42,770 nt of DNA from DATBRV01 sp036560145 (GTDB lineage: Bacteria > Myxococcota_A > UBA9160 > SMWR01), in assembly GCA_036560145.1 (NCBI GenBank), contig DATBRV010000050.1, positions 1-42,770 on the forward strand. Reading direction: 5' to 3'. Both the position numbers and the translations under genes were made by a program. Below the pieces are notes generated by a model that was not told the DNA's origin, made no database searches, and worked only from the letters and a program-made list of their open reading frames with translations. Every line of letters starts with the position of its first letter. Within the stretch, counting starts at the first letter, position 1. Positions 30,971-38,509 of this stretch are shown here, piece by piece.

Positions 30971-32308
30971 ATGGCCATCCCCTTCCCGAGACTCGCCCTC
31001 GCCGTGGCGATGGCGCTGCTGCCGGTCTCCGGCGCCTTCGCGGCGACCGGCTACACGCTCTCGACGATCGCGCTCCAGGGAGCGCCGGCTCCCGGCACCA
31101 CGGACGCCTTCGGCGCCTTCCTCGACGTGGCGCTCGACGAGGCGGGCCGGGTCGGCTTCGGCGCCCCGCTCTCCTCCGGGTTCCCGAACGCGGGGGTCTG
31201 GGTGGACGAGGGCTCGGGCCCCGTGCTGCGCACGCGCACCGGGCATCCGGCGCCGGCGCCCTACCCGGGGACCTTCGGCCCGTTCAGCGCCTATACGCGG
31301 CTCGACGGCAGCGGGCGCGCGGCCTACGCCGCGATCCTCACCGGCAGCGTCGACGGGATCTACCTCGATACCGCGGGCGCGGATTCGGTGCTCGTCGCCG
31401 AGGGCAGCGCGGCCCCCGTGCCGCCCGGGGGTACGCTCGGCGCGACGATCTCCAACGTCGGGTTCTTCGGGATGAACGCCGCGGGGGACATCGCGTTCCG
31501 CTCGAACGTGACCGGCGGGACGCATCCGCGCGGTGTGTTCCACCGCTCGGCGGCCGGCGTCATGCAGCTGCTGGCGGGCGCGGGCGACAGCGTCTTCGGC
31601 GGCGCCGAGACGTACTCGAGCTTCGGCTACCCGGCGCTGAATGACGGGGGCACCGTGGCGTTCGAAGCCGTCACGACGGGGGGGCCCGCCTCACCGGGGC
31701 TCTTCGCGGACACGGGCAGCGGCACGCTCGCGCTCGCGCGCGCCGGCGATCCCGCGCCCGGCACGGGCGGCGGAACGCTGGTGAACTTCCTCTACCCCGC
31801 GATCAACGCCAGCGGCTCGGTGGCGTTCCTCTCGAACGTGACGGGCGGAAGCGCGACCGGCGGGTTCTTCGTGGCCTCCTCCGCCGTCGCGAGCGTCGTG
31901 GTCCAGGGCCAGACCCTCCCCGGCGCCGGTCCGATCACCACCATCTCGAGCCTCCCCGACATCGCGAGCGACGGAAGCGTCGCCATGAGCCTCGCCTTCG
32001 GAAGCGGACCCGTCGCGGGCGGCGTCTGGGTGCACGACGCGGGCGTCTACACGCCGGTGGCGCTCGCCGGGGAGATCGCTCCCAGCTCGGGAGGCGCCGC
32101 GTTCGCGAGCTTCGGATTCCTCTCGCGCAACGACGCCGGCCGGGTCGCCTTCGTCGCCACGCTGAACGACGCGCGCACCGGCATCTTCCTCGCGACGCCC
32201 GTCCCCCCGCCGGCTCCCGTTCCGCTGATGACGGGGCCGGGGCTGCCGCTCCTCGCGCTGCTGCTCGCGGGAACCGCGGCGGCCAGGCTGCGGCGCGCCG
32301 CTCGCTGA
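30971..32308 (+). CDS. exported NxxGxxAF tandem-repeat protein with C-terminal sorting-like tail
   Basis: 445 residues. A signal peptide (cleavage at G-A-F-A-A near residue 24) is followed by about seven copies of a roughly 55-residue unit whose core is N-x-x-G-x-[VI]-A-F, for example MNAAGDIAFRSNVTGG, LNDGGTVAFEAVTTGG and INASGSVAFLSNVTGG. This is the 'choice-of-anchor tandem repeat NxxGxxAF' type, expected to form a beta-propeller. The C-terminus (VPLMTGPG, hydrophobic run, then RLRRAAR) resembles a PEP/VP-type sorting signal for an exosortase-like system. It is surface-exposed or secreted, with unknown ligand. The 165-bp gap from the tRNA shows nothing I can name. Confidence 0.82.
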   Translation: MAIPFPRLALAVAMALLPVSGAFAATGYTLSTIALQGAPAPGTTDAFGAFLDVALDEAGRVGFGAPLSSGFPNAGVWVDEGSGPVLRTRTGHPAPAPYPGTFGPFSAYTRLDGSGRAAYAAILTGSVDGIYLDTAGADSVLVAEGSAAPVPPGGTLGATISNVGFFGMNAAGDIAFRSNVTGGTHPRGVFHRSAAGVMQLLAGAGDSVFGGAETYSSFGYPALNDGGTVAFEAVTTGGPASPGLFADTGSGTLALARAGDPAPGTGGGTLVNFLYPAINASGSVAFLSNVTGGSATGGFFVASSAVASVVVQGQTLPGAGPITTISSLPDIASDGSVAMSLAFGSGPVAGGVWVHDAGVYTPVALAGEIAPSSGGAAFASFGFLSRNDAGRVAFVATLNDARTGIFLATPVPPPAPVPLMTGPGLPLLALLLAGTAAARLRRAAR

Positions 32309-32309
32309 T

Positions 32310-33305
32310 TCAAAGCGCCCGGTACTGCTCCGCCTTCCGTCCCAACGGCGCCCGCCGCGCCCGCGCGCGGGTCAGCTCGATCAGCCGCTCCGCCGCGCGG
32401 TCGAGGGCCCCGAACTGCGCGTAGAAGTCCATCCCATGCGCCTTCTGCATGTCGACGCCCATCCGCGTCGAGAAGTGCCAGATCGAGCCGCCCGAATTGA
32501 CCTCGATCACCCAGAGCTCGCCGGTTTCGGCGTCGCGCAGGAGGTCGACGCCCAGATAGGGGTAGTCCGGGAACGCGAGGCGATGTGCGCGCTCGGCCAG
32601 CTCGAGGACGTCCTTGTCGTCCACGAGCGTGTAGCTGGACGTCTTGGAGGGGGCGATGATCTGGATGCCGCCGCCGCCGCTGTCTGGGGAGCCGCCGAAG
32701 TCGAAGCGGCTCTCGAGGCGCCGCTTCTCGTGGGATTGCTCGACCCGCCAGCAGAAGAGCGCCCGGCCAAAAAAGGTGGTGACGCGATAGCCGACCGCCC
32801 AGGGTCCCGTGTAGATGAAGCGCTGCGCCAGCATGGGGCCCTTCCGGGCCGGATGCTCCGCTGGAAACGACTCGGGCGGCTCGTAGCGGACGCGTCCGGT
32901 CCTGCGGATCCGGACCTCCGCCCCGCGATAGCCGGCGTCCGGCTTGACCACCACGTAGGGCCCCCAGATCGCGGGATCCAGCGCGACGCCCGGCGTGAGG
33001 ACGAGCCAATCGGGGACCGGCACGCCGGCGGCGCGCAGCCGCTCCATCTCGACGTATTTGGGGATCTGCGGGCAATGAAAGATCTCGCCAGCGGGAAAGC
33101 GGCGACTGCGGATCTTGCCGAACCCGACGGCGAGCGAAGGTCGCAAGGCGCGCAGCAGCAGCTTTCGCTGCTCTCGATGGCGCCCTCCGGCCACGACGAC
33201 GTCGATCTCCGGGGCGAGCTTCGGAATCCGCTCCGCGAGCGCCTCGAGATCCCTGCGGATGCCGGGGCGTTCGCCGGCATCCGCGAGGATCAAGAGGCGC
33301 CGCAT
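32310..33305 (-). CDS. ATP-grasp domain protein (second, distinct from the one at 28.6 kb)
   Basis: 331 residues. An N-terminal domain (MRRLLILADAGERPGIRRD) precedes the ATP-grasp fold: YVVVKPDAGYRGAEVRIRR as the ATP-lysine strand, LAQRFIYTGPWAVGYRVTTF, a glycine-rich loop, then LGVDLLRDAETGELWVIEVN as the metal-binding end (E-x-N). It is RimK-like and should ligate a carboxylate to an amine. The start at 33305 is 5 bp after the arylsulfatase stop, the ribosome site AGGAG overlapping that stop, so it is read from the sulfatase transcript. Its 3' end is 1 bp from the convergent NxxGxxAF gene. Confidence 0.8.
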   Translation of the reverse strand: MRRLLILADAGERPGIRRDLEALAERIPKLAPEIDVVVAGGRHREQRKLLLRALRPSLAVGFGKIRSRRFPAGEIFHCPQIPKYVEMERLRAAGVPVPDWLVLTPGVALDPAIWGPYVVVKPDAGYRGAEVRIRRTGRVRYEPPESFPAEHPARKGPMLAQRFIYTGPWAVGYRVTTFFGRALFCWRVEQSHEKRRLESRFDFGGSPDSGGGGIQIIAPSKTSSYTLVDDKDVLELAERAHRLAFPDYPYLGVDLLRDAETGELWVIEVNSGGSIWHFSTRMGVDMQKAHGMDFYAQFGALDRAAERLIELTRARARRAPLGRKAEQYRAL

Positions 33306-33310
33306 CTCTC

Positions 33311-34981
33311 CTAGTTGCCAGGCTTGTTCTTGATCGCCGCCGCGATCTTCTGCTTCACCGCCTCCAGGTTGAAGGAAGCCGGGTCCTGCATCGGCGGGAA
33401 GTCGATCGCGGTGGAGGCCAGCTTCGTCACCGCCTCCTGAACCGAGACGAAGCGCCAGAACTCGCGGGCATAGAAGTCATTCATGTAGCCCCCGCCGAGA
33501 TCGTTGAGGTTCTGGCCGCCGATCGACGGTGTCCGCTCGAACGGATCCTGGCGGATGTTGACCATCGTGGGCATGTCCGTGGTGACCTTGGCGCCGGGCC
33601 AACCCTCTGGCTGCTGGTAGAACTGGAACTTGAAATTGCCGATCCGAATGGCGCCCAGGTTAGGGCCGCCGAAATAGAAGAACTCGTTGCGCGCGGAGGG
33701 CCCCTTGCCCTGCAACAGGGCCAGCTGGTTGTAGCCGTCGAGGTGATTCTTGTAGGTCTTGTCCCCAAGCGTCGTGCCCTTCAGCAGCTGTTGCGTGATG
33801 TCGGGGTTTCCCGCGGCAGCCGTGAGGGTGGGGAACCAATCGAGCGCCGAGAAGATGCCGTTCTCGACGGTGCCCGGCTTGATCTTGCCCGGCCAGCGAA
33901 CGATGGCCGGCGCGCGGAAGCCGCCTTCCATCACGGTTCCCTTCGTGCCCTTGAACGGCGTCATGCCTCCATCGGGCCAGGTGAACACCTCGGCGCCATT
34001 GTCGGTGGTGAAGATGACGATGGTGTTGTCGGCCTCGCCGATGTCCTCCAGGTGCTTCAGGAGGGCGCCGATGCTGTCGTCCAGCTGCGCCATGCCGGCT
34101 TCCTCGAGGCCGTAGTTGGTCTGGCTGTTCATGAGCGCCTGGTACTTGGGCGACAGGAAAGTCCAGACGTGCATGCGCGTCGTGTTGTGCCAGACGAAGA
34201 ACGGCTTGCCGTCCTTCTTGGCCTTGTCCATGAAGTCGGACGACGCCTTGACCAGCACTTCGTCGAAGGTCGTCATGTCGTACTTGGCCTTCGGCGTGAT
34301 GTCGTGCATGTTCGGAACGTTGGACATGTTCGGGTAGGGCGCGAGCGGGCCCTCGTCCACGATCTTCTGCTTGCCGACGCGGCCCCAGCGCGGGTGCTCG
34401 GACGGGTCGTCCGTCGCCGTCGCCCAGGTATGCAACAGGTTGCGCGGACCGACCTTGTCACGGTAGGCCTGATCGTTCGGGAACGAGTACCAGTAGGGGT
34501 CCGACATCGCGTCGAGGTGGTACAGGTACCCGAAGAACTCATCGAAACCATGCAGTGTCGGCAGATACTTGTTCAGATCGCCGAGGTGGTTCTTGCCGAA
34601 CTGGCCGGTGGCGTACCCCTGAGCCTTGAGAGCGGCGGCGAGGGTCGCGGCCTTGTCCGGCATGCCCACGGCGGCGCCGGCCTGGCCGACGGTCGTCAAC
34701 CCCGTGCGCAGCGGGATCTCTCCGGTGATGAAGCTGGCCCGACCCGCCGTGCAGCTCGCCTCGGCATAGTAGTCGGTGAACATCATTCCCTCGGAGGCGA
34801 GCTTGTCGAGGTTGGGCGTCTTCCCGGACATGATGCCCCGGTGGTAGGCGCCGACGTTGAACCAGCCGACGTCGTCGCCCATGATGACGACGATGTTCGG
34901 CTTGCTCTGCGCCGCAGCCGGGCCGGCGGCCCAGGCGAGCGCGATCAAGATTCCCACCAGGATCGGTCTTGCTTTGCGCAT
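33311..34981 (-). CDS. periplasmic arylsulfatase (type I, formylglycine-dependent)
   Basis: 556 residues with a signal peptide (A-A-A-Q near residue 25). Metal-binding D36-D37 follows PNIVVIMG. The formylglycine motif is C77-T-A-G-R81 (ASCTAGRASFITG), the C-x-[PA]-x-R form. GQFGKNHLGD and TTDNGAEVFTWPDGG give the remaining active-site lysine, histidine and Asp-Asn. It should cleave sulfate esters in the periplasm after maturation by a formylglycine-generating enzyme, which is not encoded here. By hand count three 60-base lines are 55-58% G+C against about 75% for a line in the next gene, suggesting recent acquisition. AAAGGA precedes the ATG at 34981. Confidence 0.93.
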   Translation of the reverse strand: MRKARPILVGILIALAWAAGPAAAQSKPNIVVIMGDDVGWFNVGAYHRGIMSGKTPNLDKLASEGMMFTDYYAEASCTAGRASFITGEIPLRTGLTTVGQAGAAVGMPDKAATLAAALKAQGYATGQFGKNHLGDLNKYLPTLHGFDEFFGYLYHLDAMSDPYWYSFPNDQAYRDKVGPRNLLHTWATATDDPSEHPRWGRVGKQKIVDEGPLAPYPNMSNVPNMHDITPKAKYDMTTFDEVLVKASSDFMDKAKKDGKPFFVWHNTTRMHVWTFLSPKYQALMNSQTNYGLEEAGMAQLDDSIGALLKHLEDIGEADNTIVIFTTDNGAEVFTWPDGGMTPFKGTKGTVMEGGFRAPAIVRWPGKIKPGTVENGIFSALDWFPTLTAAAGNPDITQQLLKGTTLGDKTYKNHLDGYNQLALLQGKGPSARNEFFYFGGPNLGAIRIGNFKFQFYQQPEGWPGAKVTTDMPTMVNIRQDPFERTPSIGGQNLNDLGGGYMNDFYAREFWRFVSVQEAVTKLASTAIDFPPMQDPASFNLEAVKQKIAAAIKNKPGN

Positions 34982-35093
34982 GGAGCTTCCTTTCGTTTTC
35001 GAGGCGTATGAGCCACCTCGCGAGCTCATGCTAACCCGGCCATGTGACAATTGGCCGCATTCGATGCGCGACCCGACGAAGAATCTGAGCTGA

Positions 35094-35116
35094 ATGGGGG
35101 GGGTATCTCCCCCCAT
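35094..35116. other. perfect stem-loop ATGGGGGG-N7-CCCCCCAT
   Basis: Eight-base arms around a GGTATCT loop, just downstream of the small lipoprotein stop (35122). It could end that transcript, but there is no T-run on either strand. It sits about 110 bp upstream of the arylsulfatase start. Confidence 0.4.
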
Positions 35117-35121
35117 GTACG

Positions 35122-35514
35122 TCAGTACCAGGGGCCCCAGGCCGCCCAGCCGAGCGCCGTATCGTCGCTCAGCACGGCCTCTTCGAAGATGATCCCGCGC
35201 TCGCTCGCGAGCCGCTGGTACGCCCGGTAGCTGGCGGGATTGCCGACGTAGAGGCACGCGCAGTTGCTGGGATCCGCGTACACGTACCAGGTCCGACCAT
35301 CGCGATCGACCGCGGTGATGCGGCGCGGCTCGAGCGCGCGCAGCATGTCGATGCGAGGCTTGGTGTCGCCGGGAATCATGCGGAAGCCCGCCTCGCGCAG
35401 GAGCTGCTCGGCGTCGGACGCCTGGTCCTGCTGGAGCGACTGCTGGAGCGGGGCGCAGCCCGCGAGCGCCGACGCGAGCAACACGGCGGCGAGCACGGCG
35501 AGCATCCTCTGCAT
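35122..35514 (-). CDS. small lipoprotein of unknown function
   Basis: 130 residues. A classic lipobox ends in A-L-A-G-C20. The mature part has a Gln/Asp-rich linker, a short helix (ASDAEQLLREAGF) and a domain with GRTWYVYADPSNCACLYVGN, containing a Cys-x-Cys pair. Similar small lipoproteins with 'YVYAD...C-x-CLYVG' are common in proteobacteria by recollection; function unknown. AGGAGG 4 nt before the ATG at 35514 decides the start. The 40-bp gap to the divergent phosphorylase gene must hold both promoters. Confidence 0.78.
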   Translation of the reverse strand: MQRMLAVLAAVLLASALAGCAPLQQSLQQDQASDAEQLLREAGFRMIPGDTKPRIDMLRALEPRRITAVDRDGRTWYVYADPSNCACLYVGNPASYRAYQRLASERGIIFEEAVLSDDTALGWAAWGPWY

Positions 35515-35542
35515 GCGACCTCCTGGTTCGGGCCGCCCAGCG

Positions 35543-35548
35543 TAGAAT
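35543..35548 (+). promoter_or_regulatory. TAGAAT -10 box exactly 6 nt before an ATG (leaderless start candidate)
   Basis: TAGAAT matches TATAAT at five of six positions, and with normal -10 to +1 spacing the transcript would begin at the A of ATG 35555. No ribosome site lies in between. The arrangement matches that of the PP-loop gene at 26575-26587. Confidence 0.45.
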
Positions 35549-35554
35549 GGCGCG

Positions 35555-36274
35555 ATGAACCGATCCACCGGGGCGAGCCGCGTCGGGGTGCTCGCGCCGA
35601 TGCGACACGAGCTGCGCCCGCTGGTGCGGCCGCTCGGCTTGCGAAGAACGGGGCCCGGCGCGGACGCCTTGTACTCCGGCGCCGTCGGGCGGGTCGAGAT
35701 CGTGGCGACGATCACGCAGATGGGAACCCTCGCGGCAGCGCGCGCGGCCGAGCGCGTGCTCGACTCGGGCGCGGTCGACCACCTGGTGGTCGTCGGCATC
35801 GCGGGAGGCATCGGGGCCAGCGTCCAGCTCGGCGACCTGGTGGTGCCGGAGCTGGTGCTCGACCTCGCGAGCGGCGCGCAGCACCGGCCCGCCCGGCTCG
35901 GGGACGCTACGCCGCGGGGAACGCTGGCGACCTCGGACGGCCTGATCCTCGATCGCGGCGTCTTCGCGCGCCTCGAGCAGCGCGGCGTGATCGCGATCGA
36001 CATGGAGACCTCCGCGGTTGCGGCGGTCTGCGAGCGGCGCGGGTGTCCCTGGTCGGTGTTCCGCGCGATCAGCGACCGCGCCGGCGATCCCAACATAGAC
36101 CGGGACGTGTTCGGCCTGGCGCGACCCGACGGCGGGCCGAACCTCCCCGCGATCGCCCGCTTCGTGCTGACCCGTCCCTGGCGCCTCCCCAAGCTGGCGC
36201 GGCTCGGCCGCGACATGCGCGCCGCCACCCAGGTGGCCGCCTCGGCCGCCGTGGCCGCGCTCGCGAAGCTCTGA
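35555..36274 (+). CDS. nucleoside phosphorylase / MTA-SAH nucleosidase-like protein
   Basis: 239 residues of the PNP_UDP_1 fold. VVVGIAGGIGASVQLGDLVVP is the phosphate/ribose-binding region. AIDMETSAVAAVCERRG contains the ribose-contacting Met-Glu pair, and VFRAISDRAGD carries the catalytic Asp. It would cleave an N-glycosidic bond of a nucleoside such as methylthioadenosine or S-adenosylhomocysteine, or a modified purine. The C-terminal 60 residues are basic and helical and may pack on a partner. A chaperone-like role in hopanoid synthesis (HpnG-like) is another possibility, but no hopanoid genes are near. The molybdoenzyme gene follows after 87 bp. Confidence 0.8.
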   Translation: MNRSTGASRVGVLAPMRHELRPLVRPLGLRRTGPGADALYSGAVGRVEIVATITQMGTLAAARAAERVLDSGAVDHLVVVGIAGGIGASVQLGDLVVPELVLDLASGAQHRPARLGDATPRGTLATSDGLILDRGVFARLEQRGVIAIDMETSAVAAVCERRGCPWSVFRAISDRAGDPNIDRDVFGLARPDGGPNLPAIARFVLTRPWRLPKLARLGRDMRAATQVAASAAVAALAKL

Positions 36275-36361
36275 GGTGGCCCCCTCCCGCGCGCGGGAAG
36301 TGGCCCTTGCCGGGCTCGCCTCGCGCGCGCGAGACTGGCTGCTGCCGCGCAGGAGGATCCC

Positions 36362-38509
36362 ATGGGCACGCGCACGGACTACGCGGTCTGCATGCTCTGC
36401 GAGGCGATCTGCGGGATCGCCGTCGAGCACGATGGCAAACGGGTCCACAAGATCCGGGGCGACGCCGAGGATCCCTTCAGCCGCGGGCACCTGTGTCCCA
36501 AGGGCGTCGCGCTGGCCGACGTGCAGAACGACCCGGAGCGGATCCGGCAGCCGATGCGCCGCCGGCGGGACGGCTCGGACCGCTGGGACGAAATTGGCTG
36601 GGACGAGGCGCTCGACCTCGCGGCGGGGCGGCTCGCCGAGATCCAGCAGCGCCACGGCCGCGACGCGGTGGCCCTCTACCGCGGCAACCCGACCAGCCAC
36701 AGCTACTCGGCCGTGCTGTTCATCTCGCTGCTGAAGGACCAGCTCGGCTCGCGCAACGTCTACTCGGCGAGCCCCGTCGATACGCTGCCGCGCACGCTGA
36801 TGTCGGCGACGCTCTACGGGAACCAGGCGGTATTGCCCATCCCCGACCTCGACCGGACCTCGTTCTTGCTGGCGCTCGGCGCGAACCCCGCCGTCTCGAA
36901 CGGGAGCGTGATGACGGCCCCCGACGTGGTGGCGCGTCTGCGCGCGATCCGCGAGCGCGGCGGGCGGGTGGTGGTGGTGGATCCGCGGCGCACCGAGACG
37001 GCCGAACTGGCCGACACGCACCTCTTCATCCGGCCCGGGACGGACGCGCTGCTGGTCGCTTCGCTGCTGAACGTCGTCTTCCGCGAGGGGCTCGCGAAGC
37101 CCGGCCGGCTGGCTTCCCTGGTGGAGGGACTCGAGGAGATCCCGGCGCTGGTCGCCCCCTACACGCCGGAGCGTGTGGCGCCGCAGGTCGGGATCCCGGC
37201 CGAGGCGATCGCGCGCCTGGCGCGCGATTTCGCCGCGGCGCCCTCGGCCGTCTGCTACGGGCGGATGGGCACCTGCGTGCAGGAGTTCGGCGCCACCACC
37301 AACTGGCTAGTGGACCTGCTCAACATCGCGACCGGCAACCTCGACCGCCCCGGCGGCGCCATGTTCACGACTCCGGCCGCGGATCTGCCGACCGTCGCGG
37401 CCATGCTGGGCCAGGTCGGGCACTTCGGCCGCTGGCGGAGCCGCGTCTCGAACCTGCCCGAGTTCAACGGCGAGCTCCCGGTGGCGTGCTTCGCCGAGGA
37501 GATCGAGACGCCAGGCCCCGGCCAGATCCGCGCCCTGCTGACGCACGCCGGGAATCCCGTCCTCTCGCTCCCGAACGGCGCGCGCCTCGACCGCGCCTAT
37601 CCGAAGCTCGAGTTCATGGTCGCGATCGACGTCTACCTGAACGAGACGACCCGCCACGCCGACCTGATCCTGCCGCCCAGCTTCGGGCTCGAGCACGAAC
37701 ACTATCCGGTAATCTTCCACGGCGTCGCGATCCGGAACACGGCGCACTATTCGCCGGCAGTTCTGGATAAGCCGCCGGGGGCTCTCCACGACTGGGAGAT
37801 CCTGGTGGGGCTGACCGCGCGGCTGGCGCGCGCGCGCGGCGGGCGCGGAGCCCTGGCGGCGCGCGCCAAGGCCTGGCTCGCGCGCCGGATCGGACCGCGC
37901 GGCCTGCTCGCCCTGATGCTGCGCTTCGGGCCGCACAAGCTGCGGCTCTCGCAGCTGGAGGCCGCCCCGCACGGGATCGACCTCGGACCGCTCGAGCCGC
38001 GCCTGCCGGGGATCCTGCGCGGGCGCACGAAGATCCCGCTGGTCCCGGAGCTGGTGCGCGCCGATCTGCCACGGCTCGCCCGAAGGCTCGCCGAGCCGGC
38101 GCGGCTCGGGGCGGACGGGCTGGTGCTGATCTCGCGCCGCACGCTGCGCAGCAACAACTCCTGGATGCACAACAGCGAGCGGCTGGTCTCGGGGCGACAC
38201 CGCTGCGTGCTGCTGATCCACCCGGAGGACGCGGCGCAGCGCGGCCTCGCGGAGGGAGCGCGCGTGACGCTCAAGTCGCGCGCCGGAGAGATCGAGGTGC
38301 CGATCCAGGTTAGCGACGAGATCATGCCCGGCGTGGTCTCGCTGCCGCATGGCTGGGGCCACGGCCGCCCCGGCACGCGGCTCGGCGTCGCCGCCGCGCA
38401 CCCCGGCGCCAGCGTCAACGACGTGACCGACGAGAGCTTCATCGATCCGGTCTCCGGCGCCGCCGCTCTCTCGGGCGTCCCCGTCACCGTGAGCTTGGCT
38501 CGGCCCTGA
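36362..38509 (+). CDS. molybdopterin (bis-MGD) oxidoreductase with [4Fe-4S] domain
   Basis: 715 residues of the DMSO-reductase superfamily. The N-terminal iron-sulfur motif is complete: C10, C13, C17 (CMLCEAICG) and C45 (HLCPKG). The MGD-binding regions include LALGANPAVSNGS, VVVVDPRRTETAELAD and LIHPEDAAQRGLAEGA, with the C-terminal molydopterin_binding domain over the last 140 residues. The molybdenum ligand lies in the SASPVD segment near residue 140 and is not an obvious Cys or Sec. No twin-arginine signal, FeS subunit or membrane anchor is encoded nearby, so it is probably a soluble cytoplasmic enzyme of unknown substrate. AGGAGG 5 nt before ATG 36362 sets the start. It overlaps the convergent pseudo-sulfatase gene by 26 bp. 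Confidence 0.9.
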   Translation: MGTRTDYAVCMLCEAICGIAVEHDGKRVHKIRGDAEDPFSRGHLCPKGVALADVQNDPERIRQPMRRRRDGSDRWDEIGWDEALDLAAGRLAEIQQRHGRDAVALYRGNPTSHSYSAVLFISLLKDQLGSRNVYSASPVDTLPRTLMSATLYGNQAVLPIPDLDRTSFLLALGANPAVSNGSVMTAPDVVARLRAIRERGGRVVVVDPRRTETAELADTHLFIRPGTDALLVASLLNVVFREGLAKPGRLASLVEGLEEIPALVAPYTPERVAPQVGIPAEAIARLARDFAAAPSAVCYGRMGTCVQEFGATTNWLVDLLNIATGNLDRPGGAMFTTPAADLPTVAAMLGQVGHFGRWRSRVSNLPEFNGELPVACFAEEIETPGPGQIRALLTHAGNPVLSLPNGARLDRAYPKLEFMVAIDVYLNETTRHADLILPPSFGLEHEHYPVIFHGVAIRNTAHYSPAVLDKPPGALHDWEILVGLTARLARARGGRGALAARAKAWLARRIGPRGLLALMLRFGPHKLRLSQLEAAPHGIDLGPLEPRLPGILRGRTKIPLVPELVRADLPRLARRLAEPARLGADGLVLISRRTLRSNNSWMHNSERLVSGRHRCVLLIHPEDAAQRGLAEGARVTLKSRAGEIEVPIQVSDEIMPGVVSLPHGWGHGRPGTRLGVAAAHPGASVNDVTDESFIDPVSGAAALSGVPVTVSLARP

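Noticed and set aside
33311..37021. A 1236-codon minus-strand open frame covering the arylsulfatase, lipoprotein, phosphorylase and part of the molybdoenzyme region
   Set aside because: Only the 33311-34981 part is a real protein. The rest is antisense to two well-supported genes and has the Arg/Ala/His-rich composition of frame shadows in GC-rich DNA.
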